Shown: positions 24,001 to 34,960 of the stretch, one piece after another
How the letters are laid out: every line of letters begins with the position of its first letter
Position numbering within the stretch: position 1 is the first letter of the stretch
Assembly: GCA_021018815.1 (NCBI GenBank)
Contig: JAITYX010000004.1
Coordinates: 3,411,501 to 3,475,500 of the forward strand
Direction of reading: 5' to 3'
Length of the DNA: 64,000 bases
From: Talinum fruticosum
Taxonomy: Eukaryota > Streptophyta > Magnoliopsida > Caryophyllales > Talinaceae
The notes under the pieces: generated by a model
What the model was told of the DNA's origin: nothing
Databases searched by the model: none
The model's input: the letters and a program-made list of their open reading frames with translations, nothing else
Made by a program: the position numbers and the translations under genes

Positions 24001-27000
24001 TTTTATCATGGTTTTATGCTTGTATCATTGTTTACTGATGATCTTTGGACAAATTCTTCTTGTTCATCTCTGCTCAATATTTGTTTTGGGAAATACTTTT
24101 CTTGCTATGAATTCTGAATTACTATTGAGTTGTTGATCAAGTGAGGATGAGGTTTTCCTGTATTTAGATTTTCTTGAGATTGTAGTCCATTTGTTTACCA
24201 CTTTTTGATGATTTCATGAGAAAACCTGTGGTATTACCTGTTTACAAGCAATATTGACCCTAGATGCTATGCTTGAGATTTACCTTTATATTGAACCCAT
24301 TCGCAACAAGTCTAACTTCTAGCAGATAATTTAAATGTTTTCCGAGCACTGCCTAATTTCTTTGAAGGCCAAGGTGTACTTAAGGTCTTTCTATAAAAAA
24401 AAAAGGTGTATGTACGGTTTGTATCTAAAAATGAGTTTTCATGAGACAAGTCCTTATTATGTTTTCCTTCACCCTTCTGCCTTTCAGCATTCCCCACCTC
24501 ACACTTGCTCAACACGCTGCAAATGCCACAATTGCCACTCATTCAGCTATCACAGGCAATACCCTCCAACACCCCCCCAAAAAAAGGTCAGAAAAATAAA
24601 GGGAAAAGGGCAGGCATTCCCTTATCCCATGTTGTGGTTCTTTCACTTCCCTCCTTCCCATTTCTTTCTTGCATCTACCTCTTCAGTGAACGGCGAATTC
24701 CCACCAAACTTACTCGAGAGCCTTTGTCTGCAGAAAGTAATGTTCAAGTTGGACTAGTGCTTCATCCCAATATATTTATATTCATCCTGAAACATTGTGA
24801 CATAGATGAATTTTTGCATATATCTTCCATATTTTGAGTTGATGTGCCTTTTCTTTGGAATGGCACATGGTTTAATACAGATAGTTGGAACAAGTACAAG
24901 GTTGCCCGCAATACAGCGCTTAGTAGAAATAAAATGTCTTGCAGAACAGCTGCATTTCAAGATATCTACTTTGTTACTGCATGGTGGAAAAATTAGCGAA
25001 GCAGTTCTTTGGTTCCGCCAGCATTGTGCTTCTTACAGAAAGCTTGTAGGAGCAGCAGAAGTTACTTTTCTTCACTGGGAGTGGGTCAGCAGACAGTTTT
25101 TGGTGTTTGCTGAGCTACTAGAAACAAGTTCAAAAAGTATTCCTGGCTTCCCATCTCTAATTTTAGGTGGTGTTGATAATTCTCTAACTGAGTGGGAACT
25201 TCAGCCAGCTTATTATTATCAGGTGCGTTGCCTGCTTTTTTACGTTCGAATAGAGTGAGAACTTGTACTATTTTGCTACACGCCTACATTGTCACTGGAT
25301 ACTGCACTAATTCCTGTTAAAACTGTGCTATCTAAATATTCTTCTATATTAAAGTAGAGCTCAAACTCCAGATTTCTGTTATGTCTCTTTTTTCCATTTC
25401 TTGCTCAGATCCTTTGAACTGCAGTGGGCATGATTTAAGTGGATCATTAAGTGAACACAAGCCATATGTTACCGAAAAAATAATTCTTTTTCTGTTTTTC
25501 TTTTTGAAGAAGATGCTATTGATGAAACTCTTATTGTTGGGGGGTTGTTGCAGTTTTAGCTTCCAGAGACCTGATAATCAAAATTCTAAGTTGTGTGTCT
25601 TTTAATATATCTTCAGATTTGTGTATGTTATAAAAGTGTATACTAATTGAGAAATATCTGTATTTAAATTTCATAATTATATTGCTTCTTCCATTTTCTT
25701 TCTGAAATAGAGTTCTGGATCCTTTCCATTCTGTGTGCCCTATACACCCTTATCATAAAATCCTCTTGTTCCGCTATCTATGTTAATCATAAAATCTGAT
25801 GTTGCTCTAATTGCCATAGACCTGACAAGTCAGGTATTCAAATTTCGTGGGACAATTATGATAGTTGTAAATATGTTCCTCTTTCAGCTGGTTGACAGCC
25901 GTATAGAATCCTCTAATGAGTTTCCTCACTGTGGCTTATCTGATGATTTCTAGATGATTGCTGGTGGTCTTAACATGTGTTTCCTCTGAACAGCTGGCAT
26001 CTCAATACGTCAAGGAGAAGAGATCTTCCTTAGAACATACTCTCTCAATGTGGGAAATCTTGAATGAGGGTGATTCTGCTTCTGAGTCAGTTGTACCTTC
26101 TGGTTATGTTGGGCAGGTTGCACGATTACTGGAAGAAAGTCAAGAGCAAGTCACCTTGCAACAGTAAGTTCTAGTGGAGAGATTTTTCTGTCTTGCTATT
26201 ACCTTTTATACTGGTGTTGATATCTCTTATTATCTGTTGGTTCTGCATCTGCAGTCTTACTGATGCAGAATTCATACAATATGCTATCGCAGAAGGGAAG
26301 AGATTTCAGGGTTCCTTAGAAATTATTGCTTTTCTGAAGAAGTCCTTTGACATATATACTGCTGTAAATGGTTTGAGGATGGCATCATACTGTGGTTTCC
26401 AAATGGCCAAAGAATATTTTTCTCTTGGGGAACTAAAAATGCAAAAAATATTTTGATTATGCTGTAAATTTATACAGGCATGAGGGTTGGGCAGCTTTGG
26501 TATGGGAAATTTTGGGTTATTTGCGTGAGTGCTCAAGGCGAGATTGTTCTTTAAAATGGTTCGTTGAGTATTCTCTTGAAATGGCTGCATTACCTGTATC
26601 ATCTGGAGAATCTTTTGCCTACAAAGAATGTGGCCCAGCTGGTCTTCCAAGTCTTCTACAAAGAGAAAGAATTCACGAGGAAGTTGTGGGCGTGGTCACT
26701 GAAAAATTGGATATTGCATCAGGTGATGCTGATAAGAAACTTATGGTAACTGGAGATTCTCCTGTTCGCCTTGAAATTGATCTAGTCAGCCCCCTCAGAG
26801 TGGTACTACTTGCTTCGGTGGCTTTTCATGAACAAGTAGTCAAGCCAGGGATGTCAACACGAATTACACTGTCCGTTCTTTCACAACTGCCTCTCCCCTG
26901 GAGATTGACACATTGGATGTCCAATTCAATCAGTGCGATTGTAATTTTGCCATCCGGAATGCTCAAAAAACTCCATCAGATGCAAACTATGTCAGTGAAC

Positions 27001-29084
27001 TAGGCTATCGAGTAGAAACTGCTCCAGCTTTGGTACTTTTTACAAACAAGTGGCTAAGATTGACATATGATGTTAAATCTGGTACGTGTTCCTAGTATTT
27101 TTCTGTTTCGGTTCTTTTTTTTATCCCACTTACTGTTTCAGTGTGCACCCCACTTCTATGTCTAAAAGTGGCGAGAAGTTTGCGGATAAAGTAAAGTGTT
27201 ATAAGAAAGCATATACAATTCTTTTTTCGGGTTGTGGGGCGGGGAGACAGGCCTCTTTCAACTTGATTTTGTGCGTTGAAAAAAACCTAGTTTATTGCAA
27301 GTCCATTTTGTCTCTTATGCAACGTCCTTAGAAAGTTTGGAGTTTATGGGAAGAAACTGTACTTTCAAACTTCAAGATTTAAAACTATGAACAGGGGCCT
27401 TTCTCCTTTTTTTTTTTTTTAACTCATCTGGATTCTGTAATTTCAAACTTCCTTCACAGTATATCGCATGTGCACACACTTCAAATTCTTCAAGTTATTG
27501 CATTCAATTTTTCTCTCCCACTCTTGCAACATTTTCACTGGTTTTAGGAAAATTTCCTTGTGGCAGAATAGCTTTTTGCTACTATAGCTTCCATGGTGCA
27601 TGAAACTTATGTGTTGTCTCAGATCGAAGCGGAAAACTGGAATGTACATCTATCATTGCATGGATTGGATCACATTTCACCATATGCTGCAAAGCTGAGA
27701 GCCCGGCCTCCTTGGATGATCTTCCACTTTGGAAGTTTGAAGATCGAATGGAGTCTCTCCCAACCAAGGATCCTGCCTTAGCATTTTCCGGTCAAAAGGC
27801 AATCCAAGTTGAAGAACTTGATCCACAAGCTGATCTCAGTGTTGATGCCAAGGGTCCTGCATTGGTTGGTGAAAACTTTGTTATACCAGTTACCATTGCC
27901 TCAAAGGGCCATCCTGTACACTCTGGTGAGTTAAAAATTAATCTGGTGGACACCCGAGGGGGTGGACTGATGAGTCCTCGAGAGGTGGATTCATGTGTCT
28001 TTGGAAGTCATCATGTGGAGCTTCTTGGGATTTGTGGAACTGATAGTGAAGAAGAACATGTCGTGAACCCCGACAGTATTAGAAAAATTCAGCACTCATT
28101 CGGATTGATATCTATTCCATTTTTGAAGGATGGAGAATCGTGGTCCTGTAAATTGGAAATTAAATGGCATAGACCAAGGCCTGTAATGTTGTTTGTTTCA
28201 TTGAGCTATTCACCTCAGAGTGAAGATGCTAATACACAAAAGGTTCATATCCACAGAAGCTTGCAGATAGAAGGGAAGATCCCCGTTTTGGTCAGCCATC
28301 ATCTGATGCTCCCATATAGATGTGAACCCCTGCTACTCTCCCGGGTCAAGTCCCCAGCAGAAGCCGATAAATTTCCATCTTTGACCCTGAAAGAAACAAG
28401 TTTCATCATTGTCAGTGCTAAGAATTGCACCGAGGTGCCATTAAGAATACTGTCAGTGACAATTGAAGGAGAAGACAATGCAGGAAGTTCATGCACCGTA
28501 TGCTCAGCTAGTAATCATGTGAATTCTTCAGGACCTGATCTCCTAGTGCCAGATGAGGAGTATACGAAGGTTTTCTCTGTCATTCCCAACACAAATATGT
28601 CTAAGGTAAGGATGGGCACTGTTTTCCTAAAATGGATGAGAGATGGAGGGCCTCTTAAGCAAGGCAGTTCTGATGCTTCTGGGGTTTTGACCAAACATAA
28701 GCTTCCTGACACTGCTGTAGAAGTCTCTCCCTTGGTAGTTAGCATGGACTGCCCCCTCACGCCATCCTTGGACAGCCCTTTACATGCTTCATCGAACTAC
28801 AAAATCAGACCGAGGTTCTTCAGGAGATAAAGTACTCCTTACGGGACTCACACAGCTTTGTAACATCTGGGTCCCACAATGATACTGTATTAATCTTGCC
28901 GAAATCTAAGTATATCCTGAGTCACAAGCTTCTGCCTCTAGCCTGTGGGTCACAGCAGTTGCCCAAGTTTACAGTGATGACCATGAGATATTTAGCGGCA
29001 TTTCAACCTTCAGTCACTGCATCTTCTATTTTTGTGTTCCCCGCAAAGCCTCAGTTTGAGATGACGAGAAAAATTTGTAGTTGA
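21038..29084 (+). CDS. TRAPPC11: TRAPPC11 (foie-gras/gryzun domain TRAPP complex subunit), nine coding exons, six apparent -1 shifts
   Basis: Subunit of the TRAPP tethering complex at the trans-Golgi network. Exons are 21038-21379, 21944-22005, 23022-23136, 23226-23349, 23888-23968, 24881-25222, 25994-26163, 26255-27081 and 27623-29084. The start MEEYPEELRSPPVPLVSL matches plant TRAPPC11. The foie-gras region runs from about RLAAAFTELLTLYYREEGRR through TSTRLPAIQRLVEIKCLAEQ and WVSRQFLVFAELLETSSKSI. The C-terminal gryzun region includes LPLWKFEDRMESLPTKDPAL and VTIASKGHPVHSGELKINLV. The full frame needs one extra base at about 21146-21150 (C-run), 21204-21238, 26435-26439 (A-run), 26451-26454 (T-run), 26895-26899 and 28800-28815. 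With these the length is about 1176 aa, close to the roughly 1190 I recall for Arabidopsis. Intron 3 starts with GC rather than GT. Either an intact gene with assembly errors or, less likely, a pseudogene. Confidence 0.9.
21690..21870 (+). mobile_element. tRNA-derived SINE-like sequence in TRAPPC11 intron 1
   Basis: An A-box-like 'tagcaccattgg' (21705-21716) is followed about 40 bp later by a B-box-like 'ggatttgaatcc' (21746-21757). This spacing is that of a polymerase III internal promoter, and a T-rich tail region follows. No intact tRNA cloverleaf is seen. Boundaries are approximate. Confidence 0.4.
22663..22750 (+). mobile_element. Au/TS-type SINE 3' fragment in TRAPPC11 intron 2
   Basis: The sequence 'catggaatcagcctctgtaa', followed by 'cttcctagaccccacgaaag', 'cgggatccacact' and 'gttgttgcc', matches the order of conserved words I know from plant Au/TS SINEs (cagcctct, aagg, agaccccac, gcgggat, cactgggt, gttgttg). 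It is degenerate and lacks an obvious 5' half. Confidence 0.5.
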
Positions 29085-30069
29085 AGAAAGAGAAATGAAG
29101 CTAAGGGGTGACAGTTTGATCTTGAATTTCTTTCCTTTGTCTTGAGTACCACTTGAGCATTGCCTGGGCAAGGCGAGTAGTGGTGCCAAATAACGATGCC
29201 ATGTGTGCTGGGGATGAATGCTCCTATCGGGTTAGGGTGAAGCAGGAAAATGTTGGCCATGTTTGGTAAAACGAGCTTATGCATTGTCCTTCCATGGTTG
29301 TCATCAGATTGGGGTCTTCTACACAGTTTCTATATAGTTCAATGTGGTTCTATATCTCTATTGGTTGTAGGAATTAGCCAATTTGTATAGCATGATTCTT
29401 TGTAGGATATAATATTATCCAAAACACTAAGCTAGTGTTGGCCTTTGTGTGATAAACACTCCACACTTTTATCCTTTCGTTATGGTTCGAACTGTAGAAA
29501 AGATAATTTCATTACAAATTGTGCAAAAGAGTTGAAATGAATTGTGAATTTAGGTTTTAAGTTTAGTATTCCTATCCCTACAGGCTTTAAACCTAAGAGC
29601 ATTTGGTAATCGCTTAGAACAATTCTAAGTACCGAGTTATTACTATATTTACCATTAATTTTAAAAATCTTACAATTAACTTTAAATCTACTTACAATTA
29701 AAAAGTATAGGAATGCTACTGTATTTACCACTACTTACAATCAAGTCCGGTAAAAATTTACTTTGTCCGAATTCGACAAAAAAATTTAGATTGATAAACA
29801 AAATTTTAAAATCTAAATAATTTGGATCAAAGTTGTTAGAGTTGACATCGACCCATTTGCATTAGGTTGAATCGGTAAACAGCGAGGCTACCAAGCAAAA
29901 TATTGCCCTTCCTCCATAGACAAAACCAAAAACCTAAAATTTTCTTTTCTTTTCCTCTTTTTTTTTTTTTGGAAAGAATTAGAGAGAAGAACCGCACCAA
30001 AAAAGGAAAAAGATTAAAAAAAACGAGAGAGATTAGAGAGAGATAAATATGCAGTAATCACGTCCCCAT
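29085..30069. other. 3' UTR and intergenic sequence between TRAPPC11 and the next gene
   Basis: The first about 300 bp is the likely TRAPPC11 3' UTR. The rest is AT-rich. A poly-T/purine-rich patch at 29940-30050 precedes the next CT-rich leader. No coding signal found. Confidence 0.5.
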
Positions 30070-30190
30070 TTGCCCCCCCGTCAATTTCAGAATTCAATTC
30101 CCAATCCCTCTCTCCCTCTCTCCCTCTTTCAACGAACAAGAAGTCGTTCTACTCCTACTCTTCTGCGGAGCCCTCGTCTTCTACATTCAG
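30070..30190 (+). other. Probable non-coding first exon of the gene at 31492
   Basis: A C/T-rich strip ends at 'ctacattcag' followed by a gt donor at 30191. The coding exon begins at 31492 right after a 'aattgcag' acceptor, with its ATG as the first three bases. A 1.3-kb leader intron (30191-31491) would join them. A CT/GT dinucleotide tract (about 30201-30231) lies just inside the intron. Confidence 0.45.
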
Positions 30191-31491
30191 GTGCTGCAAA
30201 ACTCTCTCTCTCTCTCTCTCTGTGTGTGTCTCTTTCTACTTGTTGCATTGAATTTGCTGCATCTTCGACTACTGTTTTGTTTTTGTTTTTGGGGGTTGGG
30301 TTAGAAGATTGGTTATGCGGTGTTGTCTACAAGTGGAGTTGTAAAATTCAGAAGCGCTAGAAGTTGCTCCACTGGTTTAAATTCTTGCATTATGTTCTAC
30401 ACTAACCTTTCATTTTAAAATACAAGTTTTTTTTTACATCTTTTGAAATTGATTTATGCTCCTATAGTCCTCTAAAATAGGATTCATATCTAGTGGGTCG
30501 GTATTTGACGGTGGTGAAACATAATTACAAAGTTGTTTACATTATATAGTCGTTTACATCCAATCAAATGCTACTTAATGGTTAAAGTAAAACCTTATAA
30601 CGTTCCTCTTTCGCTGTGCTTTATGTATTTGTAATCGTATTTGCATCTCATCTGGTGCAGATCTAGGAAAAGGAGAAAAGTATATATCATTCATTAGATA
30701 AGGTATTAATTTTTGTTAAAAGGGAAACTGATAGGATTTTCATGCATTAGATGAGGTTTTGCATCTATAAATTCTTATATTTTCTCGAAGTATACTCCTA
30801 GGTATTACATTAAATCTTCCTTATTTTTTTCGTTCGTTCAATCATCTATTGATATATTTGCGGTTAACGAGATACTCACAGTTACATATAATATGTTTTG
30901 TTTTGCATCAATGGCATATATCACATGAGATTTAATCTAGGTATTCATAATGAGATTTAGTACAATTTAAACCTTCTTCATATTAGAGATAATTACCAAG
31001 GGCATATTGGTCAACTATTTCATTATTCTCATTTCTCTCTTTTCCAAACTTTTAGACATGCGTAACATAGTTTTACTTTTTTTTCTTCCATTTAGGGTCA
31101 ATTCTTTTAAACTTCTCATAAATAATTTATTATGAATTAATATTAATCAATACTAAATGTTAGAAATTTATAACAAGAAAGTAAAATTAATTAAGTGTTT
31201 ATCGATCAGTACTAAATGATAATGATAAATTAAAAGGGACATACGTTTTATTCTTCTCTACCTTACTATTCTCCCAAGCGGAGGATGAGTGGTGTACTAA
31301 TTGGGTAAATAAATACGAATCTAAATGTGGTAGATTTAGGCCGTTCATATCAATCATCAAATGCAATCCCCGTTAAATTTGATAGCCCATTAATTGTTTC
31401 TACCACCTAACTCTTTCACTACTGCAATTTGATGCTTAATTTGATTTGACTCCTTTAGCTTTTCAATTTAATTACCAAATGCAAATTGCAG

Positions 31492-33318
31492 ATGGCACCA
31501 ATGAAGAAGACAGTGCAAGGGCCTCGCCCAAGGATACGCAGATCAACCCAGCGTCATTCAGGGCACAAACCGCAGAGCCCAAGGGACTTGGAACAAAGAG
31601 ATGATGAACTTCCTTTGAACGATTACGGTTCCAAGTTCTTGGAAAGAGGAGATGATGATCATGGTAATGGTAGCAATGGTGGTTGTGATGAGTACCCTAT
31701 GAGGTACCCCTCAAAGTACTCTGTGTCATGGGCTCCATCTTGTTTCGAGATGGATCGAAGGCGTGGCACTCGGGATGGGGATAGCGATCATGCGGGTGGT
31801 GTAGTTGTGGAGGATCTTCCACCGCCAGGGTTTAGTCAAAAGAGAAGATATCAAACCCATGTAAACAACAAGTCATGGGTGCACAAGCCCTACCTTGGCA
31901 AGAAGAGATACCAAAAAATGACGACCATAGGTGCCCTCCTAAGGTTTGGGAGAACCGTAGGGGCACTCAATATCATCATCGTTCTTCGAATACATGGTTT
32001 AGAAATGATCATGAATCGCGCTCCCCAAATTTCCTCAGAGAATCACAAATCTCTCCAAATGTTCATGGCGGAGTCTCTTCAAAACGCGGTGTTGTGAAAC
32101 CATCTTCAAGCTCACTTCGTGGTGAACTTCCTAAAGAACTGTATAGATCAAGTTTTACAGAGTTTAATATGGAGACTTCTATACCTCCGAGTAAGATTTA
32201 CTTCTACTTTTACATCTCGTGTTTTCCACATAGAAATCGTCATAGAATAAGTTCGGTTTCTAAGAATATGTGCTAATCGTTTTATCCTTCAATTTTGTTT
32301 TTTGGGAGTGTAGCTACACCTCCTTTGGAGAATGTTGATTCTAGGAAGAACTTAGCAACACCACTCCGTGGAGATCATGGAAAAACTGAAGATGAGATAA
32401 AGAAAGCCATACGAGGGGGTCAGATCATGCAAGTAAGCCTGCTCTTTTAGTTAATTTTCATTTCTGATTGATTTGTAATCCCTTCAATCGGGTAGAAATA
32501 AGTTTGTTATATCTGATCCTCCTCCCATCTTGTTTAGCTGAGACTCCTGTGTTAGGATTGAAGTGCACTCAAATAAGTAAAATTTGAGTAAAAGAAATAA
32601 CAAAGATTGAGACACAAGATTTTAACTGGAAAATAATCTAAACCGGAAAAAAAACACGAACCGATGCACTGTATTTCAAATAGTTTACAAGAATTTTACC
32701 CTCAAACTAACCTTAGTTTACACTTGTAATTCACTAATCTTGTACAACAGTGGAGGATTACACAATATTATATAGCCATTATTGAGTAAATACAAGGATT
32801 AATAGGCCTTAAATCACATTAACTTGAGCTATAACACAAGAAAAACGGCCAAAATAAAAAAACCTGGGAGTTGGGTAGCAGGCCCGTGCCGGCTGACACA
32901 GGAACCCCGTGCAGCCGACACGGGCAGCCCGTGTTGGCCGCTGCCAGACTCCTCTTTGCTTTTCGTCCGAAACACTCCGTGCTTAGTGTACTTGACCAGT
33001 GCTTGTCGTTCCTTCCCTCATAACGCGATTTTTACGAGCCCAAAGCTTCCATTAGACTTCACATACCCAACAACTCCTGGATATATAAATTTAGATATAT
33101 GAATTTGCAATTGCAGTGTGTATTTGGAGTTGTAGGATTTCAGACGTGTTTGAATTGTACATTATTTTATATGGTGCTAAGAGCTTTTTGTGAGTTCAGC
33201 TACTACTTTGGACAAATTGGGAGTTGTTCATGGAGATCAAACTAAAGGCAAAAGGAGAAGGATGATGTACCAGAGGGCACCTCAAATCATGCGAGTAAGT
33301 AATCCTTTATTTTTTTAA
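31492..33318 (+). CDS. Unrecognised disordered basic protein; broken frame, 3' end uncertain
   Basis: I do not recognise this family. Exon A (31492-32190) starts MAPMKKTVQGPRPRIRRSTQ and encodes a low-complexity, Arg/Asp/Ser/Gly-rich protein with DLPPPGFSQKRRYQ and a His/Arg/Asn-rich part. The frame changes by -1 at an A-run (31913-31918, six A where seven would keep frame); after it, CPPKVWENRRGTQYHHRSSN continues in the new frame to a GTAAG donor at 32191. Exon B (32314-32432) follows in phase 1 (PPLENVDSRKNLATPLRGDH). Exon C (33200-33294) is KLGVVHGDQTKGKRRRMMYQ and also begins in phase 1. B and C can be joined in frame only if one base is missing in B (for example in its G5 run at about 32413-32420), or they are alternatives. 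Reading through exon C's donor reaches a stop at 33318. No further exon was found. Predicted nuclear-like and disordered. Confidence 0.55.
32550..33072. mobile_element. Solo LTR, 523 bp, Copia-like
   Basis: Starts TGTTAGG and ends CCCAACA: TG...CA termini with 7-bp near-perfect inverted ends. It is directly flanked on both sides by ACTCCTG (32543-32549 and 33073-33079). TGTTAGG/TGTTGGG starts are common in plant Copia LTRs. Inside are a 'tatatagcc' TATA-like word and the unusually GC-rich block 32876-32950 with repeated 'cccgtg' words. No gag-pol interior is present, so recombination between two LTRs is the likely origin. It lies in the intron between exons B and C of the unrecognised gene. 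Confidence 0.75.
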
Positions 33319-34125
33319 ATTTTTTGGCATTTTTCATAGAAATATTTTTCATTTATCCCTTGGAGTTTTAGCAATTTTTTTGATCCGGCGGTAAAAAAAT
33401 GTTTTTTACCTTTTAATTTTTGAATTATTATTTACCTTTTTTTACCTTTGTGTTAAATTATTATAACTCTCTAAAATTTACGTTTGTGGCCATCATGATT
33501 GTAATTTATGATTATTGAAAGTAATTTGATACAGAGGTAAAAGAAGATAAATGAGATAGGATAATTTGAGCTAAAATTTATGGAGCTAGTGTTGGTGAGT
33601 TATGGCCATAACTTGAGAGTTTTGGTGAATGATATTTTTAATTTTTGAGAGAAGAGAGAAACACACATTATTAGTTACGAGCGAAGAAACGTCAAACAAT
33701 AGGCAAAGTAAGTTGACAACGAGTTTTTGGGTCAAGTATTCAAAATGGGAAAGGTTCGTGGGATGGGTAGAGGTTGGGTAGGAAAAAAAGCTGGGAGAAA
33801 GGGACATTTTTTTATAATTTCACTTTTTATGATGATAAGGTAGAAATGTTGAGAGAAATGAAAAATAATTTAAAAAGTTTAGTTGTAGAAAAAGATTTTT
33901 ACTGAAATTTCGAGAAGGATAAATGAAAAATTTTCTTTACTTGACTACTCTCTCTGTCCTAAAAATATTTTCTACTTTAACTTTGTACTTATCTATACAC
34001 TATATAATGCCAATCTTTTCAAATTTTGAAATGCTTTGCAACTAGAGTGAATTAAGGAGTTTCGTCCAATAAAAAATAAATAATTTATCATTTAAAAAAA
34101 TAAGTTTCCACTCATCTATGGACTC

Positions 34126-34191
<66 letters not shown>

Positions 34192-34206
34192 TAATAATAC
34201 TAATAC

Positions 34207-34266
<60 letters not shown>

Positions 34267-34370
34267 TAATAATAACAATAATAATGATAATAATAACAAT
34301 AATAATAATAATAATAACAATAATAATAATAATAATAATGATAATAATGATAATAATAATAATAATAGTG

Positions 34371-34426
<56 letters not shown>

Positions 34427-34432
34427 CTATGC

Positions 34433-34504
<72 letters not shown>
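34126..34504. repeat. Long (TAA)n microsatellite, about 380 bp
   Basis: Roughly 125 trinucleotide units, mostly TAA, with interspersed TGA, TAC, CAA and TAG variants, and one interruption 'tctatgcaa' at about 34427-34434. Frames reading poly-Asn, poly-Ile or poly-Leu through it are artefacts of the repeat. Confidence 0.97.
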
Positions 34505-34510
34505 CTAAGC

Positions 34511-34960
34511 AATATATAATAGTAATATTTTTAAATTGGTCAAATATTGTAATGTGAGTGCTTGTAAGAAATTAGGGTAATCTTAACCATAAAAATTATT
34601 TGTCCATTGAATATGAGTCGTTGATGTAAATAATTAAATAAATAAATAAATAATATAATTTATCCAAATAAAAAAATCCTTTTATAAGTGAACTATCCTC
34701 CTCCTTTTTTTTTGTGTGTAATAATACAGTCTCATTAGTATTTTTTTCTAATAAATCTATATAATATATAATAGTAATCTTTTTAAATAGACTAAATACT
34801 ACAACAAGAGTGATTGTAGGAGCTTGGTGCATTCTCAAGCATAAAAATTATTTGTTCATTAAAAATAAGTCATTGATATAAATAATTAAATAAACGATAA
34901 AATTCATCGAAAGTAAAAAAAAGGTTTCCCTTTAAAAGTAAACTGTATTAAGGTAATATT
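34511..34960. repeat. Tandem duplication, period about 252 bp
   Basis: 'aatatataatagtaat' begins copy 1 at 34511 and copy 2 at 34763. The copies remain collinear through 'cataaaaattatttgt.catt', 'a.taagtc.ttgat.taaata' and 'aattaaataaa'. They directly follow the TAA array. Confidence 0.7.

Noticed and set aside
34042..34519. Open frames giving poly-Leu, poly-Asn and poly-Ile proteins on both strands
   Set aside because: They are translations of the TAA microsatellite and have no other sequence support.
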